43,808 bases of DNA from Okeania sp. KiyG1 (GTDB lineage Bacteria; Cyanobacteriota; Cyanobacteriia; Cyanobacteriales; Microcoleaceae), in the NCBI RefSeq assembly GCF_014132355.1, contig NZ_BLZO01000012.1, forward strand, positions 1 through 43,808, written 5' to 3'. The notes beneath the pieces are model-generated. The model made no database searches. It was not told where the DNA came from and was given only the letters and a program-made list of their open reading frames with translations. A program made the translations under genes and the position numbers. Positions 10,815 to 18,814 of the stretch are shown in pieces; positions within the stretch are counted from its first letter, which is position 1; each line of letters opens with the position of its first letter.

Positions 10815-10892
10815 ATGCTCTTTTAAATAAGTAAGGAAATTGATTTTTAGACCGACTGCTCAAACATAAGCATATTTTATTTCTTATTCCCT

Positions 10893-10985
10893 CAGGACTT
10901 ACGCACCAAGCGCCATATCTAGTAGGGGTTAACGGCCGTTAACCCCTACCGATAGCGTATTGTCTAAGAATTTGCGTAAGTCCTG
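10893..10985. mobile_element. Fold-back element, family 3 (CAGGACTTACGCA ends), copy 1
   Basis: Inverted repeats CAGGACTTACGCA (10893-10905) and TGCGTAAGTCCTG (10973-10985) bound 93 bp. The centre is a perfect 28-bp palindrome at 10922-10949 whose half is GTAGGGGTTAACGG. A second copy lies at 11646-11736. Confidence 0.8.
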
Positions 10986-11271
10986 TCCCTATTCCCTATT
11001 TCCTAGTGACAAATGTTAAATTAATTTTGCACAGGTACTTACTTAAACAACAGAAAAAAGGAGGCTAATTAACTATTGTTGATTTACTAATATTTATATA
11101 TATTGATACAGCTATACCGACCTAGTTGTATAGATTATGCTAAAATCTAGCAAACAGAGTAGTTTGTGGTGCGCTCACCAGACCACTAAGTAACCGCTAT
11201 CCTGATAAGTTGCCGCGCTTCATGGTCAAGTAATTAAAACTTCTGTTGAGCCGATAACCAAGGCGATTTCA

Positions 11272-11485
11272 AGAATTTAGAATGCGCGAATTTAGAATGC
11301 GCGAATTTAGAATTACCTCTCCTTTAAAACGGATAGGATTGACTAATCATGAAATTTTTTCTTCTCTTGGTCGATTGGATATGGCGCAGGTTTCCTCGCC
11401 ATCCCACCCTTCGGGAAGCTGCACTACGACCGCTTTTTATCCCCTTAAAAGGGGAGGCTTTATACCACAAATTTTCGGTAAGTAA
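11272..11485 (+). repeat. ~200-bp dispersed repeat, copy 2
   Basis: Inverted partner of 9998-10199. It begins with three tandem copies of a ~15-bp unit (GAATTTAGAATGCGC), where the other copy has fewer. It is non-coding. Confidence 0.8.
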
Positions 11486-11645
11486 TTCATTTGCGTCTAC
11501 AGGTTTTCTTGTAGACATTGGGAGATACCCCTGAAGCAGGTTAATCTTGCTGTGCATTGTTAGCAAACCTTAACAAAACAGTATCGGATGTCAATAGAGT
11601 CACTACTCCTGTAGTCATGTAGAGTGAAAAATTAAATAAATAAAT

Positions 11646-11736
11646 CAGGACTTACCCAGGGACTCTACTTATGGCTAGGGCGAATGCCATTCGCCCCTAC
11701 AGATGGTGCTTCAAAGGTCAATTTGCGTAAGTCCTG
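11646..11736. mobile_element. Fold-back element, family 3, copy 2
   Basis: Ends CAGGACTTAC (11646-11655) and GCGTAAGTCCTG (to 11736). The interior holds a GGGCGAAT/ATTCGCCC hairpin. It lies 12 bp past the stop of the RlpA-like gene and could influence its 3' end. Confidence 0.75.
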
Positions 11737-11748
11737 TAAATACCAAAA

Positions 11749-12786
11749 TTAAGACCCACGAGTATCAATAACTTCAACTTTTACAGGAGCAACTCCACTC
11801 TGAATCATACCTAAAATACGAGCCGCCGCAGCAGATAAATCAATAACTCTGCCTCGAATAAATGGACCACGATCGTTAATCCTGACAATGACTGAACTAC
11901 CATTATTGAGATTAGTTACTCGTACCTTGGTTCCAAAAGGCAGAGTTTTATGGGCTGCTGTCATGGCATATTGATTGTAACGTTCGCCACTGGCACTTAA
12001 GTTACCATGAAATCCAGGGCCGTACCAAGAAGCCCAACCTTGATATTGGAAAGTAATAGGTCCAACAGCTATTTTTTGTGGTTCTGGCTGTGGTTTTGGT
12101 TTTGGTTTACCCATTATTTCTTTTAAAGGAGGGGCATTATTAACCTGTCGTCTTAGACGGTTAGTTGCTTGTAGGGTATCTGTGGCTAAATCGTTAGTAG
12201 TATCTGGAAGAATAGTTTGTCCATCTATTTTTACTAACTTTTGGTCATTGACCAGAATCATGTAGCTTTCGGTATATGTATCCCACTTAGCTGTAATCTC
12301 CAGATCGGGACTTTCCTGCATCAATTGATTTAGTTTCGAGGCAACTATTGATGCTCGCCACACAGGATCTTTTTGTTGATTGGAATGAGAAGATTGAATA
12401 GTAGCTACTTTCACCGAAGAGTCTGAGTTAGACTCTGAACTAATATTATTTGCCTTCTTATCCTGAGAATCAAGAAAAGTAAGAACTGGAATATTACGAA
12501 CATAGAGAGTTGCAGCTTGACGACCAGTTAGTTCATGGGCCAAAATTTCAGTGACAGTATCTTTCCCTTGTCCTGTATTTAACTGGTATTCTCCAACTTT
12601 CATCACATCTGTCTGCCTATTGGCAACAGTTTTCTGTAAGTTATCATTTGTTTCTAAGCTTTTATCTATTGGTTCGTTTTTTTTATAAAAGTTGTCTTCT
12701 TGAAGAGTCTCTGCATAAGAGTAACCTACACCTACACTAGAAAATATCAAGAAAGTAGTAAGAAAAGTCCAAATTTTGTGCTTCAT
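11749..12786 (-). CDS. RlpA-like secreted protein with double-psi beta-barrel domain
   Basis: Predicted periplasmic or outer-surface protein of the RlpA (rare lipoprotein A) family. Some members are lytic transglycosylases of naked glycan strands at the septum. Residues 1-25 form a signal peptide (hydrophobic core [16 protein letters not shown], likely cleavage after SYA). There is no lipobox cysteine. A long Ser/Asn/Gln-rich middle region has no known motif. The C-terminal ~95 residues are the DPBB domain: [37 protein letters not shown] and [20 protein letters not shown]. There is no SPOR domain at the end. The ATG at 12786 directly precedes the signal peptide. The family is clear; enzymatic activity in cyanobacterial members is inference. 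Confidence 0.92.
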   Translation of the reverse strand: MKHKIWTFLTTFLIFSSVGVGYSYAETLQEDNFYKKNEPIDKSLETNDNLQKTVANRQTDVMKVGEYQLNTGQGKDTVTEILAHELTGRQAATLYVRNIPVLTFLDSQDKKANNISSESNSDSSVKVATIQSSHSNQQKDPVWRASIVASKLNQLMQESPDLEITAKWDTYTESYMILVNDQKLVKIDGQTILPDTTNDLATDTLQATNRLRRQVNNAPPLKEIMGKPKPKPQPEPQKIAVGPITFQYQGWASWYGPGFHGNLSASGERYNQYAMTAAHKTLPFGTKVRVTNLNNGSSVIVRINDRGPFIRGRVIDLSAAAARILGMIQSGVAPVKVEVIDTRGS

Positions 12787-12799
12787 AAACCTATTTTTT

Positions 12800-12983
12800 T
12801 AACTTTCCTGGCGGGAATTCCCGCGCTGTAATATTTGATTCAGCGCCGTATGGGAGAGCCAGAACATTGTATACTGAGGGAGACAGGGGGAGGACATCAC
12901 CTCTCTCTGTATAAACTGCAACTCCGCGTGCGGGTTGAAGAATCCCCGATTGTCGCTAAAGTACAACGTCGGGAGTATGTCAA
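12800..12983 (+). mobile_element. Right-end remnant of an IS200/IS605-type (TnpB-associated) element
   Basis: The stretch ends in the arrangement GAATCCCCGATTGT, loop, ACAACGTCGGGAGTATGTCAA. CCCGA (12945-12949) with TTGT pairs with ACAA and TCGGG (12969-12973), followed by AGTATGTCAA. This hairpin plus G(A/T)GT-rich tail is characteristic of IS605/IS1341 right ends, the region that also encodes the TnpB guide-RNA scaffold. Only a short, stop-interrupted frame remains upstream (+ strand), so tnpB is gone. A 63-residue frame on the other strand is a shadow of this repeat. Confidence 0.5.
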
Positions 12984-13296
12984 GGAGCACTCGTTGAATT
13001 GAACTTATCTGGGCATAGTCCAGCTAAGACTATTCCGGATAACCCAAACTCTTCGATGTTTAAGTATTATTAAGAGACTGCAATAGAGTATCACAAACTT
13101 TTCAGATTGGGAATCAAATTAGAAAAAAAATTTGGTTAATTTCATAGAGGCAATACAGATGATAAACTTCTAAAGGCTAGACATCCTGACAAAAGCAGGG
13201 ATTTATGAAATTGCCTTTGTAAGATCGAGAGTCTTTCAGAAATGGGTTTCTTAATATTTTGTTGTCTAGCGCACAATCAAAGTTTTGGCCTAAGAC
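12984..13296. other. Intergenic region upstream of purM
   Basis: About 310 bp, AT-rich towards the gene. It should contain the purM promoter. No riboswitch or repeat is recognised, and no clear ribosome site precedes the purM start. Confidence 0.4.
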
Positions 13297-14295
13297 ATGA
13301 TGGATTATAAACAAGCTGGTGTTGATGTTGAAGCGGGTCGTGAATTTGTAGATAATATCCGCAATATGGTTATTAGCACCCACCGACCAGAAGTTTTAGG
13401 AGCATTAGGTGGGTTTAGTGGTTTATTTGCTTTGCCGAGTGGCTACACAGAACCTGTTTTGGTTTCGGGTACTGATGGTGTGGGCACAAAATTAAAATTA
13501 GCAAATACTCTTAACCGTCATCATACTGTTGGTATTGATTTGGTTGCTATGTGTGTTAATGATGTGTTGACATCGGGGGCGGAACCTCTATTTTTTTTGG
13601 ATTATTTAGCAACAGGAAAATTGAATCAGCAACAGTTAACTGAAGTGGTTTCTGGTATTGCTGAAGGATGTCGTTTAGCGGGGTGTGCTTTAATTGGAGG
13701 AGAGACTGCTGAAATGCCTGGTTTTTATCCACCTGGTGAGTACGACTTAGCTGGTTTTTGTGTGGGAATTGTGGAAAAAAGCTTGATTTTGGATTGCTCT
13801 CAGGTACAAGTGGGCGATGTGGCGATCGGGTTGGAAAGTAGTGGTGTTCATAGTAATGGTTTTAGTTTGGTGAGAAAGATTATTGACGAGTACAATATTT
13901 CTCTACAAGATTGCCCAGATTATTTGAATAAAACAAGTTTAGGAGAGGCATTATTAACTCCAACAAAAATTTATGTCAAACCAATTTTAGCAGCACAAAA
14001 AGCAGGTTTAGATATTCATGGTATGGCTCATATTACTGGGGGTGGTTTACCAGAAAATTTACCTCGTTGTTTGCCAAAGGGAATGTCTATTGATATAGAT
14101 AAAAGCAGTTGGGATATTCCTCCTATTTTTAAGTGGATTTCCGCCGTTGGAAATGTTGAAGAGGAGGCGATGTTTAATACTTTTAATATGGGGATTGGTT
14201 TTGTGGTTTTGGTGTCACCGACTCAAGCAGAAATAACGATTAATTGGTTTGCCTCTCAGGGGATAAAAGCTTATTGTATAGGTGAAGTTAGTTAG
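13297..14295 (+). CDS. purM: Phosphoribosylformylglycinamidine cyclo-ligase (AIR synthetase)
   Basis: Fifth step of de novo purine synthesis: ATP-dependent ring closure of FGAM to AIR in the cytosol. The 332-residue length is slightly short of the common ~345 but complete. Motifs: [10 protein letters not shown] (57-66), [12 protein letters not shown] (79-90), [11 protein letters not shown] (134-144), [24 protein letters not shown] and a C-terminal FNMGIGFVV. Two ATGs in tandem (MMDYKQAG) make either a possible start. It stands alone on the plus strand, diverging from the RlpA-like gene. Confidence 0.97.
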   Translation: MMDYKQAGVDVEAGREFVDNIRNMVISTHRPEVLGALGGFSGLFALPSGYTEPVLVSGTDGVGTKLKLANTLNRHHTVGIDLVAMCVNDVLTSGAEPLFFLDYLATGKLNQQQLTEVVSGIAEGCRLAGCALIGGETAEMPGFYPPGEYDLAGFCVGIVEKSLILDCSQVQVGDVAIGLESSGVHSNGFSLVRKIIDEYNISLQDCPDYLNKTSLGEALLTPTKIYVKPILAAQKAGLDIHGMAHITGGGLPENLPRCLPKGMSIDIDKSSWDIPPIFKWISAVGNVEEEAMFNTFNMGIGFVVLVSPTQAEITINWFASQGIKAYCIGEVS

Positions 14296-15219
14296 TTTTT
14301 GATAATGGATTGAGCAAAAATTAGGGAGGAATTTATTGATGAGGGAGTAGGCGTTCACGGAGCGTTGCGTCAGCAGTATCGCTAAAGTAATTTATTCAAT
14401 TATCAATCTTTGTTATTGTTGTCAAGTTTATAATTTTAAATTACCGAAATCACCAAAATATATTTAATTTTTTTATAAAAAAAAGATAAAAATCAGCGAG
14501 CAATTAGTATGATATTTGCATCATATAAATTGACGCAAAGAGTTGATTTTGTTATTGAACGATGAATCCAAACCTAATTAAAATGAGACTTTAATATTGC
14601 GACCGCAATATTTAATCTTAGATTAGCTAAATTTACGATAGTTAATGATGATTTATTTGAGTAAAAATTTCCTTGATTTGATACCTAAGTAAATAAGTAT
14701 GAAATAAAAAATTAGTTAGCGATCGTTGTTGCATACAATATTTGATATCTAGCAATTTTTCCAAAATAATTAAAGAGTTTTCACTATATAGTTAATTAAA
14801 TATGATAATATTCATTATGAAAAATATTACTTTAAAGGTGTAACTGATCTACAGTTTGATAACTAAAAAAGTATTGTAAATGAATTTTAGATTTTTCAAA
14901 ATCTGAGTGTTTTTAATATGAACTCTGAGTAATTTTCTAGACTTTAATCAAAAGTAAATCTAAAAAGTCAACGGTGAAACAAAGTAGTGGGACTTACAAA
15001 AAATAAAGCCATAAATATAGACTCAAATTATAGATGGGTAGAGGCTTTTACGTCAAAAAGGTATAAATCCTGAATAAGGATATGTTCTAGCCATTTTTAA
15101 GGCATCGACGTAATTCCCTTGTCTAGACTGATTTGGAAGTATTTTTCCTGCAAAAAAATGTGTAAGTACCAATAGTAAAGTACACAATTAATAAATAATT
15201 TATTAGTATAGTCGAAAAT
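14296..15219. other. AT-rich gene-free stretch between purM and the UbiB-like gene
   Basis: More than 900 bp of AT-rich DNA. I see no coding frame, RNA gene or strong inverted repeat, apart from a small ATCCTGAATAAGGAT hairpin near 15066. Promoter elements for the downstream gene are expected here but cannot be placed. Confidence 0.5.
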
Positions 15220-17001
15220 ATGATAAAGAAGAAGTATATTCCTACACCTATAGTTGAAAAAAAAGACCGAAAAAAAGTCAAAATTGTGGAGAATCTTGAT
15301 GACCGTCGGTTATCAACCCCCTACGTTATTTGGCGATTCATAGTTTATTTTTTAGGAGTACAATATCGCAAATTTACTGGTAAGTCGGATGTGCAAAAAA
15401 CAGCCACTCAATTACGAGAAGTTTTTGAAGAGTTTGGTGGTTTTTGGGTAAAAGCAGGTCAAATACTAGCACTGCGAAGTGACTTATTTCCAGATGAAGT
15501 ATGTGATGAACTACTCAAGTTACAGTATGAAGCTATTGGGTTTCCTTTTAATATAGTACGGTCAACTATTGAATCAGAATTAGGTAAACCAATAGAGAAG
15601 ATATTTGAGTCTTTTGATGAGGAACCTTTAGCAGCTGCATCTATTGGTCAAGTTCATAAAGCCATTTTGCGGAAGCGGAAAAAGCTAATTCCTGTGGTGG
15701 TCAAGATTCAGCGTCCTGGTTTAGAAGATACTTTTAAACGAGATTTAGACATAATTAAGGTTTTTATCAATTTGTTGATATCTTTAAATGTTGGTAGTTA
15801 TTTACGTTTAGATGAAGCTGTATTAGAACTTGAGAAAACTTTTAGAGAAGAGTTAGATTTTCGCTATGAAGCATCTAGTATTCGTCAGATGAAAAAAACA
15901 CTAAAGGCACACAAGATATATGCTCCGAAAGTTTATGATAAATATTCTAAACGTCGAGTCTTGGTGATGGAATTTATTGATGGTGTATTGATGTCAGATT
16001 ATATTAGGACTTATCAACGCGATCGCGCCAAAGCCAGAAGATGGGAGGACGAAAACGACGTAGACCCAGAAAAGGTAGGGGAAAGGTTATACTTATCATT
16101 ATTGCGACAGATATATGAAGATAATCTCTATCATGGTGACTTACATCCAGGTAACATTATTTTGTTGCGTAAGAACAAGTTTGTGCTGATTGATTTAGGA
16201 AGTACGGGTTCTCTAGACAAAGAATTGAGAATTACATATGTGAAATACAATAATGCCTTATCAGAGGGAGATTTTACTAAAGCTGCTGATTATATTATAC
16301 GGTTGGCTGTGGATATACCCAAGGTAAATATTTCTAAAGCACGGGTAGAGATAGCACAAGCAACTCAGACTTGGGCAGCTAGATCGGGACTTAAGGGGTT
16401 ATCATACAAGGAAAAATCTCTGGGTGGAGCTACAGCAGAATTTTCTCAAGTTTTAATTAAATATGGTATTCCCAGTAACTGGTCATTTCTGAAAGTTAGT
16501 CGGTCTCTTTTAACGTTAGATGGTTCGCTTCAGTATTTGTTGCCAGATTTTGATTACTTCAAGGTTAGCAAAAAGTATAGTAAAGAATCGGGGCGTCGTG
16601 CTTTAATTCAAAGTTTGCGCCCGGAGAGTATGATGGCATCAATGAATATATTATCAGAAACTGTTGCTGAGTATAACGATCTGATTCTGCCTCAAGTCCG
16701 ACAGCGAACTATACCTTTTGAGTTAACAGTTAACAAGTTTGCTTTATCGTTGGCGGTGATTTTGCGTACTTTGTCATCTGTATTGCTGATAGGTGGGTTT
16801 GGAACACTGTATGTATTCCTCTATCAGCAATATTTTGGGGTTATTCAACCTATTAATGTTGAAGTTGTTGATGAAGTTGTAAGACAGTTGCCTCGTTTAC
16901 CATATTTGGAGTGGGTAGGAATATTAATTGGTGGGGGTTTGACTTTTAGAGTCTTATTAGCTTGTGTAAATATTCTGGAGCGTAAGGAGTTTGGTAATTA
17001 G
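15220..17001 (+). CDS. UbiB/AarF/ABC1-family atypical kinase
   Basis: Protein-kinase-like ATPase of the UbiB family, linked to quinone and other isoprenoid-lipid metabolism in bacteria and plastids. 593 residues. The family-defining KxGQ motif is at 78-81 (GFWVKAGQILALRSDLFP), the Ala-rich loop AAASIGQVH at 138-146, the lysine in VVVKIQRPG at 162, ELDFRYEA near 211, the catalytic-loop equivalent GDLHPGNI at 306-313, and DLGSTG at 325-330 in place of DFG. Two hydrophobic segments near 510-540 and 562-585 would anchor the C-terminus in a membrane. The ATG at 15220 gives a normal N-terminus. The last codon and the stop (AAT TAG) lie within the terminal repeat of the mobile element that begins at 16996, so the natural C-terminus may have been trimmed by that insertion. 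Confidence 0.93.
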   Translation: MIKKKYIPTPIVEKKDRKKVKIVENLDDRRLSTPYVIWRFIVYFLGVQYRKFTGKSDVQKTATQLREVFEEFGGFWVKAGQILALRSDLFPDEVCDELLKLQYEAIGFPFNIVRSTIESELGKPIEKIFESFDEEPLAAASIGQVHKAILRKRKKLIPVVVKIQRPGLEDTFKRDLDIIKVFINLLISLNVGSYLRLDEAVLELEKTFREELDFRYEASSIRQMKKTLKAHKIYAPKVYDKYSKRRVLVMEFIDGVLMSDYIRTYQRDRAKARRWEDENDVDPEKVGERLYLSLLRQIYEDNLYHGDLHPGNIILLRKNKFVLIDLGSTGSLDKELRITYVKYNNALSEGDFTKAADYIIRLAVDIPKVNISKARVEIAQATQTWAARSGLKGLSYKEKSLGGATAEFSQVLIKYGIPSNWSFLKVSRSLLTLDGSLQYLLPDFDYFKVSKKYSKESGRRALIQSLRPESMMASMNILSETVAEYNDLILPQVRQRTIPFELTVNKFALSLAVILRTLSSVLLIGGFGTLYVFLYQQYFGVIQPINVEVVDEVVRQLPRLPYLEWVGILIGGGLTFRVLLACVNILERKEFGN

Positions 17002-17373
17002 GGTTTGCTGAAAAAGTCTTGTAGGTGAGGGTAGGAGACAGGAGACAGGAGAAAAGGGAATTTATATCATGTCCGGATAATCAGTGATGAAAAAACTTAT
17101 CACGAGTGCTTAAACAGTAAATCTTTCTATTTTCCCTACTCCCCTACTCCCCTACTCCCCTACTCCCCTACTACCTTAATAATAAGTATTCAACCGGACA
17201 TGATATTAGAGGAGGTAGGAGTAAGAATTGTCCCAAGATTATTCTGCCCAACTATGCGCCTAAAATACGCTCCTTTTTGAGCGTGAAGAGCTGAAAACCA
17301 GGCACTTTTTCAAGGCCCCAAAAAGGCTAAAACCTTTATCTGTAAATACAGATTTAATCAGCAAGGCCTAATT
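16996..17373. mobile_element. Fold-back element, family 1, copy 2, interrupted by a family 2 element
   Basis: Left end AATTAGGGTTTGCTGA (16996-17011), right end TCAGCAAGGCCTAATT (17358-17373), two mismatches to the family consensus. Outside the nested element it aligns with copy 1 at 6132-6429 through shared blocks (GGGTAGGAGACA, TAGAGGAGGTAGGAG, GATTATTCTG, GCCTAAAAT, TTTAATCAGCAA). Confidence 0.75.
17064..17206. mobile_element. Fold-back element, family 2, copy 2, nested inside family 1 copy 2
   Basis: Perfect 13-bp ends ATATCATGTCCGG (17064-17076) and CCGGACATGATAT (17194-17206). Family 1 copy 1 reads GGGAATTATAGAGGAGG without interruption at the corresponding place. The interior carries about five CCCCTACT units near 17134-17172. 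Confidence 0.85.
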
Positions 17374-17374
17374 G

Positions 17375-17461
17375 GATGCGGTCGGCTTGACCGTTGATGC
17401 CTGTGGACGGAGTGCTGCCGACAGTTCCGGTGGAATGTGGGATGGAAGCTATCTACAATAG
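17375..17461 (+). pseudogene. C-terminal fragment of a TnpB/IS1341-type protein
   Basis: The plus-strand frame reads DAVGLTVDACGRSAADSS and continues to a TAG at 17459-17461. This resembles the usual ...G.TV.ACG... C-terminus of IS200/IS605 OrfB (TnpB) proteins. It has no start and is cut off on its left by the mobile element ending at 17373. Only 28 residues, so the family call is tentative. Confidence 0.4.
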
Positions 17462-17689
17462 CTTCCTGTCCTGTCTAGTTGATGCTAGCAAGGGAAAAAT
17501 ATAACGCCAGAGAAGTTAAAATCGACTTATGCACCTATAATCTATCAATCTATTAGGGTTTGCTAAAAAAGTCTTTTGCAGATAGCAGAACCAAGCCTTT
17601 TATGACGATTTAGGTATTGCAGCCTTGATAACTTAGCTTCAAATCTCCCACACTTCTTCAATAAACTAACTGTTAGCTCTCCAGTGTGT
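17462..17689. other. Gap between the NRPS operon end and the repeat island
   Basis: Contains a solo family 1 end (ATTAGGGTTTGCTAA at 17552-17566) with no partner end nearby. The operon on the minus strand stops at 17690. I see no strong terminator, only a weak CTAAC/GTTAG inverted repeat close to the stop. Confidence 0.4.
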
Positions 17690-18781
17690 TTAAGCTAATC
17701 CATAGTAACGCAAAGGATTATCATGGAGAATTTTCTTGATAGTATCCTCTGGTAACCTTTCTCGAAGTGCTAGAGCTTCATCCACACTTTCGATAAAATT
17801 CGGATGATCCATATGTGGAAAGTCTGAACCAAATAGTAATTTATCAGCACCAATATATTCAATTAATTGTGCTAAATAAGGCTCATCAACCTCAAAACCG
17901 ATATAACATTGGCGATGGAAATACTCTGAAGGTTTCATCTTGACATTATCTTTTACCTCAAAATAAAGGTTTTCATATTCCTCGTCTAATCTCCATAACC
18001 AGTAAGGAAGCCAACCACAACCTGATTCAAAAAATCCCACTCTGAGTTGTGGATGACGTTCTAAAACTCCCCCTTCAATTAGTGCCAAAAGTGCCATCAT
18101 TTGCTCCATAGGATGGGAGCAAGCATGAAGAGCAAAGCGAGTGTTAAATCTGTCTGCACCAGTAGTAGGTAGACGACTGTGAGTTCCTTCGTGAACAGTT
18201 ACTGCTACATTCAGACGTTCGCATTCGCTCCAAAATGGTTCGTAGGCGGGATCGCTTAAAATCCTTCCCTTTACAGGGTTAGGACGGATAAATACAGCCT
18301 TCCAACCAAATTCCACAATCCGTTGTAACTCAGGTACCATTTCTTCTGGGTCGTGTTGGTTAATGGCTCCTATACCCCTCAATTTTTGAGGAGCGTGATT
18401 GCAAAAATCATGTAACCAATTGTTATAGGAGCGAACAAAAGCTCCTGCTAACTTCGAGTCCATTGTATCAATAGACCACATCCACAATCCCATTGATGGA
18501 TAGAGAAAAGTCATGTTAGAACCCATCTTATCCATCAACTCAACTCGTGCTTGAGGGTCATAAGCTCCCTTATACATATCTGGGTCTTTTTGCGCAGTTT
18601 TAGCCGCTTCTGACTCCACAAAATCAGATGGGTTGAACTTATACAATATAGATTCACCATCAAGCATATAGTTTTCTTTAGGAGCAAAATGTTTAAACTC
18701 TGGTTCTAGATATTTTTCCCAGAGGTCTAATGGTTCTAAAACATGGCTGTCAGCATCAATAATTTCGTAGTTTTTGAGCAT
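17690..18781 (-). CDS. Amidohydrolase-2 family (ACMSD-like TIM-barrel) protein at the end of the NRPS operon
   Basis: A 363-residue metal-dependent TIM-barrel protein of the amidohydrolase-2 family, which includes aminocarboxymuconate-semialdehyde-type decarboxylases as well as hydrolases. It begins YEIIDADSHVLEP (D9-x-D11-x-H13, replacing the usual HxH). Further candidate metal ligands are His197 and His201 in TVHEGTH, His219/His223 in ALHACSHP, and the C-terminal FGSDFPHMDH aspartate. There is no signal peptide. It starts 33 bp after the thioesterase-ending NRPS gene on the same strand with no visible terminator, so it is probably co-transcribed. A tailoring role, possibly decarboxylation of the C-terminal thiazoline carboxylate, is inference from position and family. 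Simple amide hydrolysis is the alternative. Confidence 0.85.
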   Translation of the reverse strand: MLKNYEIIDADSHVLEPLDLWEKYLEPEFKHFAPKENYMLDGESILYKFNPSDFVESEAAKTAQKDPDMYKGAYDPQARVELMDKMGSNMTFLYPSMGLWMWSIDTMDSKLAGAFVRSYNNWLHDFCNHAPQKLRGIGAINQHDPEEMVPELQRIVEFGWKAVFIRPNPVKGRILSDPAYEPFWSECERLNVAVTVHEGTHSRLPTTGADRFNTRFALHACSHPMEQMMALLALIEGGVLERHPQLRVGFFESGCGWLPYWLWRLDEEYENLYFEVKDNVKMKPSEYFHRQCYIGFEVDEPYLAQLIEYIGADKLLFGSDFPHMDHPNFIESVDEALALRERLPEDTIKKILHDNPLRYYGLA

Positions 18782-18814
18782 AGTAAAAATTTTCAGTTAA
18801 TGTGGCAACAAAAA

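Noticed and set aside
12799-12990. 63-residue minus-strand frame
   Set aside because: It is antisense to an IS605-like right end, and its residues simply read through the terminal hairpin.
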